From Colwellia psychrerythraea (GTDB lineage Bacteria > Pseudomonadota > Gammaproteobacteria > Enterobacterales > Alteromonadaceae): a DNA stretch of 64,000 bases. A program made the position numbers and the translations under genes. Shown in pieces: positions 17,569 to 26,733 of the stretch; the first letter of the stretch is position 1, and every line of letters starts with the position of its first letter. The stretch lies in contig NZ_JQED01000056.1 in assembly GCF_000764225.1 (NCBI RefSeq), positions 62,001-126,000 of the forward strand, read 5' to 3'. The notes under the pieces were generated by a model. That model worked only from the letters and a program-made list of their open reading frames with translations. It ran no database searches and had not been told where the DNA came from.

Positions 17569-19506
17569 ATGGAATTATTAAGAATAGCCAATGGTGAGCT
17601 TGCTTTTGGCGAAGATAAAATTTTAGACAAAGCAGAATTAAGTGTTCAAACCGGCGAACGTATCTGTCTCGTAGGACGTAATGGCGCGGGTAAATCTACC
17701 TTAATGAAAATACTGATGGGCTTGCAAGGTTTAGACGACGGTCAAATTTTAAAGTCTAGTACTATGCAAATGGCGATGTTAGAGCAAGATCCGCCTGAGT
17801 CATCTGATACCAGTGTATTTGATTATGTTGCTGAAGGGGTAAAAGAAAATGCCGAACTTATTCGTCGTTATCATGCCTTAATTCACTTGATTAGCGAAGA
17901 CCCAAGTGAAAAGAACCTAAACAAGTTATCCAGAGTTCAAGACGATCTTGAACAAGCAAATGCTTGGCAAGATGAACAACGTATTGAACTAGCGATGAGT
18001 ACCTTATCATTAGATCCAGATGCTCAAATTTGTGATTTATCTGGTGGTTGGTTACGTAAAGTTGCGTTAGCTAAAGCTCTTGTAACCAGTCCTGATATCT
18101 TATTACTCGATGAGCCAACCAACCATTTAGATATTGAGAGTGTGTTGTGGTTAGAGCAGTTTTTAAAAGACTTTGCCGGTACGATTATTTTTATCAGTCA
18201 TGATAGGGCATTTATTCGTGGGTTATCAACGCGTATTTTAGATTTAGATCGTGGTAAATTAAAAAGCTACCCAGGTGATTATGATTTATATATCGAACAG
18301 AAACAGCATGACTTGCAAGTAGAAGAACAACAAAATGCACTCTTTGATAAAAAGTTAGCAGAAGAAGAAGTTTGGATACGTCAGGGAGTTAAAGCGCGTA
18401 GAACTCGTAATGAAGGTCGCGTTCGTTCACTGGAGAAGCTTCGTCTTGAGCGTAAAGCTCGTCGCGATGTGAGAAATCAAAGTACAATGAATATTACTCA
18501 AGGTGATCGCTCAGGCAAGCTCGTTTACGAAGCTGAAAATGTTAGCGTTGCTTTTGGCGATAAAGTAGTAATTGAAAACCTAAACCTACTTATTTCGCGC
18601 AATGATCGGTTAGCGCTAATTGGTGCAAATGGTACCGGTAAATCAACCTTAATTAAACTTATCATGGAAAAACAAGCAGCATCGAGTGGCAAAATGCGCT
18701 CAGGTGTTAATTTAGAAATTGCTTATTTTGATCAGCATAGGGAAGCACTTGATTTAAACCAAACGGTGCAAGAAATTGTTGGTGAAGGTAAACAAGAGGT
18801 CATGGTAAATGGTCGTTCTCGCCATGTATTAGGTTACTTGCAAGATTTCTTATTTAGCCCTAAAAGAGCGCGTACTCCTGTTAGAGCTCTTTCAGGTGGA
18901 GAAAAGAATAGGCTATTACTTGCCCGACTATTTTTACGTCCAAGTAACCTGCTTATCCTCGATGAGCCGACCAATGATCTTGATATCGAAACCTTAGAAC
19001 TGCTTGAAGAAGTGGTTGCAAATTATGCTGGAACCGTTATTTTAGTGAGCCATGATCGCGATTTTGTTAATAACTGTGTGAGTACCTGTTTGTATTTTGA
19101 TGGCACTGGACAGATAAACCAGATTGTTGGCGGATATGATGACGTAGATGATTACCTAGCATTAAAAACGGCTCAACGTCAAAGTATGGCTGATGGGGCG
19201 CAACAAAAAGCCAGTCAAGAAAAGCAGATTAAAAACAATATCAGCTCTGATAAAAAGAAAGTCTCTGCTGAGCCTGTTGCGAAAAAAAATAAATTGTCTT
19301 TTAAAGAGGCGCGTGAACTTGAAGCGCTTCCTGAAAAAATTGATGAATTAGAAAATTTGATTGATTCACTCCAGGCACAAGTAAACGACGCAAACTTTTT
19401 TAGTCAAGATGAAAAAATAACGAAAAAAGTTTTGAACCAGCTGGCTGAAAGTGAGTCAAACCTTGAAATCGTATATGCCAGATGGCAAGAGTTAGACGAA
19501 CAGTAG
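17569..19506 (+). CDS. uup: ABC-F ATPase Uup
   Basis: Soluble tandem ATPase of 645 residues of the ABC-F type, which acts on ribosomes and is linked to suppression of transposon precise excision. Two cassettes are complete: Walker A GRNGAGKST and GANGTGKST, signatures LSGGWLRK and LSGGEKNR, Walker B LLLLDEPTNHLD and LLILDEPTNDLD. The linker has the RRTRNEGRVRSLEKLR P-site-reaching helix, and the last 80 residues are the Uup coiled coil. It is the last gene of the rlmKL operon. Confidence 0.93.
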   Translation: MELLRIANGELAFGEDKILDKAELSVQTGERICLVGRNGAGKSTLMKILMGLQGLDDGQILKSSTMQMAMLEQDPPESSDTSVFDYVAEGVKENAELIRRYHALIHLISEDPSEKNLNKLSRVQDDLEQANAWQDEQRIELAMSTLSLDPDAQICDLSGGWLRKVALAKALVTSPDILLLDEPTNHLDIESVLWLEQFLKDFAGTIIFISHDRAFIRGLSTRILDLDRGKLKSYPGDYDLYIEQKQHDLQVEEQQNALFDKKLAEEEVWIRQGVKARRTRNEGRVRSLEKLRLERKARRDVRNQSTMNITQGDRSGKLVYEAENVSVAFGDKVVIENLNLLISRNDRLALIGANGTGKSTLIKLIMEKQAASSGKMRSGVNLEIAYFDQHREALDLNQTVQEIVGEGKQEVMVNGRSRHVLGYLQDFLFSPKRARTPVRALSGGEKNRLLLARLFLRPSNLLILDEPTNDLDIETLELLEEVVANYAGTVILVSHDRDFVNNCVSTCLYFDGTGQINQIVGGYDDVDDYLALKTAQRQSMADGAQQKASQEKQIKNNISSDKKKVSAEPVAKKNKLSFKEARELEALPEKIDELENLIDSLQAQVNDANFFSQDEKITKKVLNQLAESESNLEIVYARWQELDEQ

Positions 19507-19508
19507 TC

Positions 19509-19540
19509 GTTAAAGGTGTTCCTAAATTAACGCCTTTAAC
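19509..19540 (+). terminator. Hairpin after uup
   Basis: GTTAAAGGTGTT pairs with AACGCCTTTAAC (12 bp, one G-T) around an 8-nt loop, followed only by TGGTTT, so termination may be partial. Confidence 0.45.
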
Positions 19541-19592
19541 TGGTTTAAAATAATCGACTTAAGCAGATAACCTTAAAGAGTAAGCAAGTAGA

Positions 19593-21434
19593 ATGAAGCA
19601 ATTTGCAAAGAATATATTGGCAATAGGAATTACTAGTGCTTTAAGCCTTAGTTTCCTTAATTTTAGCCACGCCGCTACTTATGAAGTAGTCGACAAAGGT
19701 AATGCAGAAAACCTTGAGTATACTTATGGTAAAAAACAGAATAACCAAGGCGTTATGGCTGTTACTGGCACTAATATTTATAATTTTCCTGTGCAATTTG
19801 AATACTTAAGTGAAAATGATTTTAATAATATAAGAAATTATGCTTTGCAACGTCATGACTATGAATTTGGCTTGGAAGAAATTGAAGATTTTGAGGCACT
19901 GAAAGCTGGCAATCCAACAGCTAATGACTTGGCTTGGGCTAAGTTATACCTTCAGTCGATAAATACATCCTCTCAAAATCCGAATTTTGAATACCAAATT
20001 GTTGCTGATACGGCTGCTATGACTAACCTTGGCGATGGTAGTAAAAGTAGTGAAATTCGTATTTTTGATACTGATTTTGATGGGAATTATACCACAGGAG
20101 GTGTGGTTACTCGCTCCACTGTTGATGTTATTGAGGGGGTTACCGATAGTAATATAGCTTTTGGTACGGCTTCTGCTCCTTATCTACCAATGCCAGAGTT
20201 CACAGACAGTTCTGGTAACCTCCATACCCACTGGGTAAGAGAACATGGACAGCGAGGATTCTTTTCTCCAGACAATGGTGCGACAATTTACCCTGTATTG
20301 CCCATTGAAACACGATATGGCGGTGGTATTTCAGCTGTTTTTGATATGAATGAAAATGGTAGTGCTGTAGGTTATAGTAGTTATAAGCTAAGTAAACTTA
20401 GAGAAGAATACATACTTGATGAATCTGGCGGATGTGCGGACCCTAATATTGTCGATGATATTCCTTTTGAAATTTGTGTGCAAAAAGTTCAAAATGGTAT
20501 GTACTACATTCAGGCGTTTAAAGCGACACTGTCGGCTGATAATGTGGTAGAAACAGAACAATTAGGCTTGTTAGTTACCCCTCATGTTGATGATGATAGA
20601 GCTTTTACCAGTCAAGCACTTGCTGTTAATAATCATGGTGTTGCTGTTGGTTATGCTCATGGTTGGGATAATACTGATGTGACTACTCCAGCAGTAAATG
20701 AGCGAATGACTGGCTCTTATGCGGTGATATTCAAAGAGGATGAGCAAGGTAACAAAGTTGTTTTAGATTTTAATCAGTTACATTATCGATTTAATACTAG
20801 TTCAGTTTTTGCCTTTTCTAGAGCGAATGATATTAATGACAATGGTATGGCTGTTGGTTTCACCCATAATCCCGATAATTTTGTTAAAAAGTTCTTTTAT
20901 GTAGATACAAATGTCGCTGACAGTGAAATGGAATTAATCATTCCAAAAGGCTTCTTTACCACGTCAAAAAGTACTGCTTTTGCCATCAATTCAGCGGGCA
21001 TGATTGTTGGAGAGGCGGAAATAGAAACTCATAATGATAGTGCAAATAATCCTCGTCGTACGGCGGGTTTTATGTTTGATACTTCAAGCGACTCTCCTGT
21101 TATGACTGATATTAATACTCTTTTGACCTGTAATTCTGACTTCAACATAATCAAAGCAAATGATATTAACGATGAAGGGTTAATATCTGCTACTGCCGTT
21201 GTTAAGTCAGATAGTTATGACGCTAAAGGTGAGTTAAGGCTTGATGAAAGCGGTAATGCTATTAGAGTTGATGTAGTAAGGGCTGTATTGCTTAAACCTA
21301 TAGCTGACGGTGTGATTGAGGATTGTGAGTCAGTGGAAGAAAAAGTTGAAAGACAAGGGGCAAGCATTAGTAGTATTACTGTATTAGCCTTATTTAGTTT
21401 ATTGGGTCTTCGCCGTAAAATATTTACTAAGTAA
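19593..21434 (+). CDS. DUF3466-family exported protein
   Basis: Secreted or surface protein of 613 residues. A signal peptide ends at about NFSHAA (residue 28). The body has recurring units of the type A(F/L)..N..G..VG(Y/F/E), for example ALAVNNHGVAVGYAHG, ANDINDNGMAVGFTHN and AFAINSAGMIVGEAE, the mark of DUF3466 beta-propeller-like repeats. The C-terminus GASISSITVLALFSLLGLRR is a hydrophobic stretch followed by basic residues, similar to a GlyGly-CTERM/rhombosortase sorting tail. Function unknown. Standalone, with a strong terminator downstream. Confidence 0.85.
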   Translation: MKQFAKNILAIGITSALSLSFLNFSHAATYEVVDKGNAENLEYTYGKKQNNQGVMAVTGTNIYNFPVQFEYLSENDFNNIRNYALQRHDYEFGLEEIEDFEALKAGNPTANDLAWAKLYLQSINTSSQNPNFEYQIVADTAAMTNLGDGSKSSEIRIFDTDFDGNYTTGGVVTRSTVDVIEGVTDSNIAFGTASAPYLPMPEFTDSSGNLHTHWVREHGQRGFFSPDNGATIYPVLPIETRYGGGISAVFDMNENGSAVGYSSYKLSKLREEYILDESGGCADPNIVDDIPFEICVQKVQNGMYYIQAFKATLSADNVVETEQLGLLVTPHVDDDRAFTSQALAVNNHGVAVGYAHGWDNTDVTTPAVNERMTGSYAVIFKEDEQGNKVVLDFNQLHYRFNTSSVFAFSRANDINDNGMAVGFTHNPDNFVKKFFYVDTNVADSEMELIIPKGFFTTSKSTAFAINSAGMIVGEAEIETHNDSANNPRRTAGFMFDTSSDSPVMTDINTLLTCNSDFNIIKANDINDEGLISATAVVKSDSYDAKGELRLDESGNAIRVDVVRAVLLKPIADGVIEDCESVEEKVERQGASISSITVLALFSLLGLRRKIFTK

Positions 21435-21486
21435 CTTTGGTGTAAGCAGATTTAATATAATCGATTAACTATTGATTATTAAGCAT

Positions 21487-21514
21487 AAAAAAAGCACTGT
21501 TTAGTGCTTTTTTT
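21487..21514 (+). terminator. Rho-independent terminator after the DUF3466 gene
   Basis: AAAAAAAGCACT / AGTGCTTTTTTT with a GTTT loop; strong in both directions. Confidence 0.9.
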
Positions 21515-21620
21515 ATGGCTAGAATTTACCGATTTTCTTCATTGCATTTTAACTTTCTTAGGCTATTCTTATTGACGTTGCCATTTGATATTAAGCATAA
21601 CTAAGCAGCGTGTATTTATG

Positions 21621-21794
21621 ATGAAGCGGCAAAAACGCGATCGCCAAAATAGGGCACATACAAGAGGTTACCAAGCAGGTATATCTGGTCGTTCCAAGGA
21701 ACATTGCCCTTACCAAATTGATGCAATAAAGTCACAGTGGTTAGGTGGCTGGCGAGAAGCCATAGAGGCCAAACAACAGGGGCTTTTTCAATAA
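21621..21794 (+). CDS. rmf: Ribosome modulation factor
   Basis: Basic protein of 57 residues that dimerises 70S ribosomes into inactive 100S particles in stationary phase. MKRQKRDRQNRAHTRGYQAG and GRSKEHCPYQ and SQWLGGWREA closely match E. coli RMF. ATG 21621 gives the family start; another ATG lies just before it at 21618. In relatives rmf faces fabA across a shared terminator; here a mobile element separates the two. Confidence 0.95.
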   Translation: MKRQKRDRQNRAHTRGYQAGISGRSKEHCPYQIDAIKSQWLGGWREAIEAKQQGLFQ

Positions 21795-21851
21795 ACAATT
21801 GTTTGTTATATCAAGGATAGCTCAATAGTAGATGAACCAGTTTTATATATT

Positions 21852-21868
21852 AAAAAGCCCAGTGAATA
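21852..21868 (+). terminator. Left half of the split rmf/fabA terminator, with target duplication
   Basis: AAAAAGCCCAGT is the left arm and GAATA (21864-21868) the loop of an ancestral bidirectional terminator. Its right arm ACTGGGCTTTTT is now 4.9 kb away at 26783-26794, preceded by a second GAATA. Confidence 0.85.
21864..21868. repeat. Target site duplication, left copy (GAATA)
   Basis: GAATA immediately flanks the left terminal inverted repeat; the same five bases in the same orientation follow the right one at 26778. Because AGT/ACT also match on both sides, a duplication of up to 11 bp (AGTGAATAACT) with shorter inverted repeats is equally possible. Confidence 0.8.
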
Positions 21869-21883
21869 ACTAGGCTGGTAGGA
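21869..21883 (+). repeat. Left terminal inverted repeat
   Basis: ACTAGGCTGGTAGGA; reverse complement of 26763-26777. Its outermost ACT-AGGCT partly re-forms a hairpin with the host half-site AGCCCAGT (one C/A mismatch). Confidence 0.85.
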
Positions 21884-21915
21884 AACTGAGGGATTAATAG
21901 TCTCTCAGTTTTTTT
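21883..21915 (+). terminator. Inward-facing terminator at the left end of the element
   Basis: AAACTGAGGGA pairs with TCTCTCAGTTT (11 bp, one G-T) around TTAATAG, followed by seven Ts. It would stop transcripts coming from rmf. Confidence 0.85.
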
Positions 21916-22193
21916 ATATGTTACTGTTTTATATTGAAAATGATTTGAAAGAAAAGAGATAAAGCAATAAGTATGCAACAATAAAACTTGATTAATCAAT
22001 GCTTTGCGTAGTCTTTATTGAATTCAAGCCTTGTAAGGCATATCATACGGTAGCAAAAAAACTCCCACACTGAATTAGATGAGATTATCCGTATCTGACT
22101 TAGTTATATTATTATATAATCCCACCAAATAAAACTTTTTTCAATCCCTAAATCGAGCTTCCCTAAAAACTAGGAGCCTTGTGGATTGGAGGT

Positions 22194-22238
22194 ATGCAGA
22201 ACATTAATTCTTTACTTGAAGTAAAATATGACCATTGA
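22194..22238 (+). CDS. Leader peptide overlapping the methyltransferase start
   Basis: A 14-codon frame, MQNINSLLEVKYDH, with an excellent ribosome site (GGAGG, 22188-22192). It ends at TGA 22236-22238, 8 bases past the methyltransferase ATG (22228), which has only a weak site of its own. Translation of the leader would deliver ribosomes to the methyltransferase start. Expression is inferred. Confidence 0.5.
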   Translation: MQNINSLLEVKYDH

Positions 22239-23274
22239 AAAACAAGTTTCAACCTACCAAAAATCTGATATTATTGAGCCACTTATGCTTCACGGTGATT
22301 CATTGCACATGTTACAAATGCTTCCCGATAAGTGCATAGATATGTGTATCACCAGTCCACCATATTGGGGGCAGCGAGAATATGCTGGTGGTGGAATTGG
22401 TCTCGAAAAAAAACCTGAAGAGTTTATTGATAATTTGTGTCAAATTTTTAATGAACTACATCGAGTGCTGAAGGATGAAGGTTCTTTTTGGTTAAATATT
22501 GGTGATTCTTATAAAGCTAAAGCACTTCTAGGTATACCGTGGCGTGTAGCTTTGAAACTTTGTGATGAGCAAGGGTGGATACTTAGAAACAGTGTTATCT
22601 GGAACAAGTTAAAAGGATCACCTTGTAACTCTAAAGATAAGTTGAGAAATATACACGAAAATGTATTTCACTTTGTAAAAAAATCAAAAGGATATTATTA
22701 CAATGTAGATGCTATTCGTAAAAAGCCAAGAGATTCAAAAATTGTAAATGGAGCTGTAGTATCTGGAACAGGGGTCTCTGGTGTGAGATACAGAAGACAT
22801 ATTGAGCTTTCTACGGAATTAAGTGACCAAGAAAAAATAAATGCCACGAAAGCGTTAGATGAAATATTAGAGTTAATTTCAGAAGGGAAATTATCAGATT
22901 TTAGAATGGTAATTCGTGGGAATCAGAGAGGAACGCATTCTGATTCAGAGAAAGTTTCAGGTCGAGCAAAAGAATTAAGAGATAAAGGTTATTATTTCCT
23001 TAAATATAACCCGAAGGGCAGTAAACCTTCAGATGTTTGGGATATAGTACCTGAAGATACTCAAAAGCGTAAAAAGCATTATGCCCCATTTCCTGAAGAT
23101 TTATGCAAAATGCCAATACTTTCTACTTGTCCTGAAGATGGCATTGTTTTAGATCCTTTTGCTGGTACTGGTACAGCTTTATACGTTGCGAAAATATTAA
23201 ACAGAAAATCTATAGGAATTGATATTTCTGATGAGTACATAGAATTAGCCAAGGAAAGATTTGAAAATGTCTAG
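22228..23274 (+). CDS. Type II DNA methyltransferase (beta class, TSPPYW motif)
   Basis: Protective methylase of a restriction-modification pair, 348 residues. The catalytic motif IV is TSPPYWGQREY (about 42-52) and the AdoMet motif I, DPFAGTGTALYVA, follows near residue 305, the circular order of beta-class enzymes. SPPY is usual for N4-cytosine methylases, though N6-adenine cannot be excluded. Between them lie a target-recognition region with VIWNKLKGSP and a charged insertion. A weak start suggests coupling to the leader frame at 22194. Its 3' end overlaps the endonuclease gene by 8 bp. The recognition sequence cannot be read from sequence. Confidence 0.9.
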   Translation: MTIEKQVSTYQKSDIIEPLMLHGDSLHMLQMLPDKCIDMCITSPPYWGQREYAGGGIGLEKKPEEFIDNLCQIFNELHRVLKDEGSFWLNIGDSYKAKALLGIPWRVALKLCDEQGWILRNSVIWNKLKGSPCNSKDKLRNIHENVFHFVKKSKGYYYNVDAIRKKPRDSKIVNGAVVSGTGVSGVRYRRHIELSTELSDQEKINATKALDEILELISEGKLSDFRMVIRGNQRGTHSDSEKVSGRAKELRDKGYYFLKYNPKGSKPSDVWDIVPEDTQKRKKHYAPFPEDLCKMPILSTCPEDGIVLDPFAGTGTALYVAKILNRKSIGIDISDEYIELAKERFENV

Positions 23275-24118
23275 TAAAAAGAATGTCGCTGAACTTTATG
23301 GTAATTCAATTTCGAAAGAAATAGATTGGAGTGAGTTATTCAATTCTCAGCAATGCAGCTACCTTAATCGTAAATGCGTGAAGAACAGAAAAAGTGAGCC
23401 TGAAAAAACTATTGGAACGTGTTCAGTTACATATGGAAAAGATAATAATAACGTTATTATATGCCCTCATCGCTTATTAGAGAGAAAACAAATTTTTACA
23501 GATTGTATCCACCTTTTGAATCTGCATGAACCTGGTAATGAACTGCATATAGTTCCTGAAGTTGGTATTCCAGGCGGTAATGTTGATTACTTCCTCGTTT
23601 CTGTACGACATAATAAAGTAAAAGATTTTGTTGGGATTGAGCTTCAAACACTTGATACAACAGGGACTGTTTGGCCGTTTAGACAAAGGTTTGCAAACTC
23701 CAAAGGGATTGAAGCTGATTCATCAGATCTTGAGTCTAAAAAGCCTTTCGGTATGAACTGGAAAATGACAGCAAAAACAATTCTTGTACAAATGCACCAT
23801 AAATTAGAAACTTTTGAACACCTAAACAAACATTTAGTTCTGGTTGTTCAAAACCATTTGCTTGACTACATGAAAAAAGAATTCTCTTTTAGTCATATTT
23901 CAGATACAGCACTTACTGGTGATTCATTGCATTTTCATTCATATATAAATGCTGTTCAAAATGATAATTATCGTCTTGATCTTCATGAAAGAAAAAGTAC
24001 TGATGTTGAAGGAATCAGTATGTGTCTTGGTTTAGAAAGCGAAGCCAAAGTTGAACTGGAAGAAATAATCTCTAAGCTAGAATCTAAAATTAGTGAATTA
24101 ACACGATTTACACTTTAA
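23267..24118 (+). CDS. NotI-family restriction endonuclease
   Basis: Protein of 283 residues overlapping the methylase gene by 8 bp (ATGTCTAG). Conserved points of the NotI family are visible: a Cys-rich N-terminus (QQCSYLNRKCVKNRK), GTCSV then IICPHRLLERKQIF, and the catalytic PD-ExK-like core PEVGIPGGNVDYFLV followed by VGIELQTLD, with D and E/Q ligands. The four Cys (at about 26, 33, 47, 64) fit the iron/zinc site of NotI. An in-frame TTG at 23261 would add two residues. A long rare site would be expected for this family, but that is inference. Confidence 0.75.
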   Translation: MSSKKNVAELYGNSISKEIDWSELFNSQQCSYLNRKCVKNRKSEPEKTIGTCSVTYGKDNNNVIICPHRLLERKQIFTDCIHLLNLHEPGNELHIVPEVGIPGGNVDYFLVSVRHNKVKDFVGIELQTLDTTGTVWPFRQRFANSKGIEADSSDLESKKPFGMNWKMTAKTILVQMHHKLETFEHLNKHLVLVVQNHLLDYMKKEFSFSHISDTALTGDSLHFHSYINAVQNDNYRLDLHERKSTDVEGISMCLGLESEAKVELEEIISKLESKISELTRFTL

Positions 24119-24124
24119 TTGTAG

Positions 24125-24155
24125 AGGCCGTATAGCTAGTCATCTAATACGGTCT
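24125..24155. terminator. Hairpin between the convergent cargo and transposase genes
   Basis: AGGCCGTAT pairs with ATACGGTCT (9 bp, one G-T), followed by ATTTTA. Probably shared by both convergent genes. Confidence 0.55.
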
Positions 24156-24161
24156 ATTTTA

Positions 24162-26570
24162 CTAACTTTCATTTGCTAACAACGGCATTGTGTTGAACTG
24201 TTCAAGGTAATCAGTAACGACCCTTGCTACACTAAATTCAAGAATATCGTAAATATCAAAAATATTATTTACTAAACCAATCTTTTGCGCTGGTGTTTTA
24301 GGTTTATTCGAACATGATTTTTTGTTTCTAAGAGACTTTTCATCTGTTAATACGTAATTATTGTAAACCCGCATAATCTCTATCATCATTGAAATATATT
24401 TTGGATTATATGAACCGTAAATATTCCATGTTTCATATTGTGACTCAGATGACAAATCATTTTTAACTTCCTGTTTTTTATTACTATTTACAGCCGCTTT
24501 TATTGGTCGCTCTAGCATGTTTAAGCGTCTTCTTAGAATTTGAAAATAATTATCTACACCATTAAGTGAAGCTTGTTCCAAGAAGTCGTCATCAACATCA
24601 CTTAATAATTTTAGATCGAGATATTTTCCATCAATTTTAGGTGTAATTTGGGGGGTCCATTGAAAAATACTATCAAACTCTGTTTCACCTTCACTTAATT
24701 TGCTATTTCTTGTGATACAAGCCTGCAATTTTCCTTCTTTGATGTAATCTTTTAATGTCTTAGTAATGCAAATATCAAATGCATTATCATCATCGGCATA
24801 TAGATTGATTTTTCCTACACCATCAAAAAATGGTTTTAGCATTTCAAGGTGAGCAAAAATAGAATATGTTTGTTGGACTAATAAATGCTTTGTAGGCGTT
24901 TTGATAGTTTGATCTTCAGAAATCCCTTCTTCTGGCAAAATATATTGCTGGTAACGTCTTTTAAAAGGTTCTTTGCTATATTCACCAATACGAATAAACT
25001 CTTTTGATAGTGCCTTATAATCAGATGTAAAATCAAAGTTTAGGGTGCTACCAAGAACAAACCTTGAATCATTATCTACCGTAGATGTGTTCACCAATAG
25101 CGTTCTTCTTGCGTCTCGTTTTGATGTCCAATTTGAATAAAATGATTGCCTATCCATGCTTAAATTTAATTTTTTATTTTTAAGTTTATAAATATTTTTA
25201 TTTAAATGATACTGTTCAAATTGTATGCACTGATTGTAGAAGAACTCTATTCTTGAATAAATTAAATCATGATTAATTCTTAACTTTTCAGCAATACGAT
25301 TAATAATTCCCTTGTTAACTAATTCAGAAAAGAGTTGGTAATTAATTTGTTGATTAGTTTGACCTTTTTGAGGATTTAATGGTGCTGAAAATTTTGTTTT
25401 ACATTCTTTACACTTAAAGGTTTGCGACACCAGTTCATTGATACCATGATATTTACCTGAACTATCAGGATGTATAATCTTTGGTAGCCCTTTAGAGTTT
25501 TTAGCTCTCTTTTTATTTTTGCTATCAAGCCAGTAATTATCAGGGTATGCCAATATGTCAAAGTTATGATTAGAACAAGCTGGTTTAAGCTTGGATAGTT
25601 CTATTGTTTTATTTCGGACTTTCTTGAGTATCTTTTCATATCTTCGACCATCTGGAATGCCTTTTCGCTTATTTGGCGATAAGGCTGTATTAGGACAACT
25701 TGGTATGGATAGTTTATAAATAGACTGTAATCTTTCAACTTCCTGAACAATCCCTTTGTTGCTAAACATTGTGCTGGCTGACTTACATAACTTACAAGTT
25801 AAAATCTTTACAGTTGCTTTGCCTTTTCGCTTACTTCTGGTTACTTGTAGCTTATATTCACCAATGTCTTTACTATATTCGCCATTAGCCTTCTTTGTAG
25901 GTGCAGATGGAGCTACACCATAATTTTTACAATTTGGGTTTTTACAAAAGTTAATTTGGTAGCCTTTATAGGCTCTTGGAAATGGAAATTTTTCAGGTGG
26001 TTCAGCTTTGTTTTTATGAGGAATTTGATTAACTAAAGTGGTTCTAGTATTTAATTCTATAAGGAGTTTAGCAGTAATGATTGTATCAATAAGAGCACCG
26101 TGGGCTTCACGGTTAGAGTTATCAATATGGTAGAGCCTACAAGCATCATCTAAACTTAACATTCCACTTTTGCGATTAAGTGCATCTGTTACAGTTTCCA
26201 TCAAACAGGTAGTATTGTAATTCTCAGTAAAGTTTATATCGCTGTTAGCATACTGAGACTCACTGTTTAAAAACTTCAGATCAAAAACTTTGTTATAAAA
26301 AACTAACTCCGCATCTCCAATAAAACTGATAATATCTGACATACAATCAACAAATAATGGCTTATCTAATAAAAATGAATCTTTAATTTTGTGGAGTTCA
26401 AAAGCTTTTCGGGTGATTTTCCTACCTTGAGGATTTAAGTAAGATTGATAAGTTCTTCCTGTTAACTTGTTATCAATAACTTCAACTAAAGCTATCTCAA
26501 TAACTCGATGGCTTCCCCTTGTAGGACTAAGACCTGTAGTTTCAGTATCTATAACGATCTGTCTTTTCAT
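24162..26570 (-). CDS. DEDDh exonuclease fused to zinc-ribbon DDE transposase
   Basis: Single 802-residue protein. Residues 1-175 are a DnaQ-type 3'-5' exonuclease with all five DEDDh residues: D8 and E10 in VIDTETTGL, D97 in YNKVFDLKFL, H157 and D162 in REAHGALIDTI. Zinc-ribbon-like cysteines follow: CKNPNC (209-214) with CKLC (259-262), and C332 with CKEC (387-390). A helix-turn-helix lies at about 421-441 (IINRIAEKLRINHDLIYSRI). Then comes a DDE-like nuclease: D473 in LNLSMDRQSF, an Asp cluster D593-D595 in LYADDDNAF, and E687 in RRRLNMLERP as the likely third acid. The end has YNPKYISMMIEIMRVYNNY and KPKTPAQKIGL, patterns common in transposase C-termini. The exonuclease domain is intact, so it is probably active. 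Start ATG 26570 begins the exonuclease correctly. Family name not known to me. Confidence 0.85.
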   Translation of the reverse strand: MKRQIVIDTETTGLSPTRGSHRVIEIALVEVIDNKLTGRTYQSYLNPQGRKITRKAFELHKIKDSFLLDKPLFVDCMSDIISFIGDAELVFYNKVFDLKFLNSESQYANSDINFTENYNTTCLMETVTDALNRKSGMLSLDDACRLYHIDNSNREAHGALIDTIITAKLLIELNTRTTLVNQIPHKNKAEPPEKFPFPRAYKGYQINFCKNPNCKNYGVAPSAPTKKANGEYSKDIGEYKLQVTRSKRKGKATVKILTCKLCKSASTMFSNKGIVQEVERLQSIYKLSIPSCPNTALSPNKRKGIPDGRRYEKILKKVRNKTIELSKLKPACSNHNFDILAYPDNYWLDSKNKKRAKNSKGLPKIIHPDSSGKYHGINELVSQTFKCKECKTKFSAPLNPQKGQTNQQINYQLFSELVNKGIINRIAEKLRINHDLIYSRIEFFYNQCIQFEQYHLNKNIYKLKNKKLNLSMDRQSFYSNWTSKRDARRTLLVNTSTVDNDSRFVLGSTLNFDFTSDYKALSKEFIRIGEYSKEPFKRRYQQYILPEEGISEDQTIKTPTKHLLVQQTYSIFAHLEMLKPFFDGVGKINLYADDDNAFDICITKTLKDYIKEGKLQACITRNSKLSEGETEFDSIFQWTPQITPKIDGKYLDLKLLSDVDDDFLEQASLNGVDNYFQILRRRLNMLERPIKAAVNSNKKQEVKNDLSSESQYETWNIYGSYNPKYISMMIEIMRVYNNYVLTDEKSLRNKKSCSNKPKTPAQKIGLVNNIFDIYDILEFSVARVVTDYLEQFNTMPLLANES

Positions 26571-26660
26571 GAGTCAGTCTCCAGTAAGTGGGAAGAATGA
26601 CTATATTATAGTATAAATATTGATTTAATGCGATATTGCATAACTATATGTATTGGCTGC

Positions 26661-26711
26661 CTTTATTTAAGTAAACTTATTATTAATTACAAGGTGTCTT
26701 TATTTAAGTAA
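26661..26711. repeat. Subterminal direct repeats
   Basis: CTTTATTTAAGTAA occurs at 26661-26674 and 26698-26711, 37 bp apart, just inside the right end. They could be transposase-binding or operator sites; a clear match at the left end is lacking. Confidence 0.45.
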
Positions 26712-26733
26712 CTGTAAATAAGGTCATTAAAAT

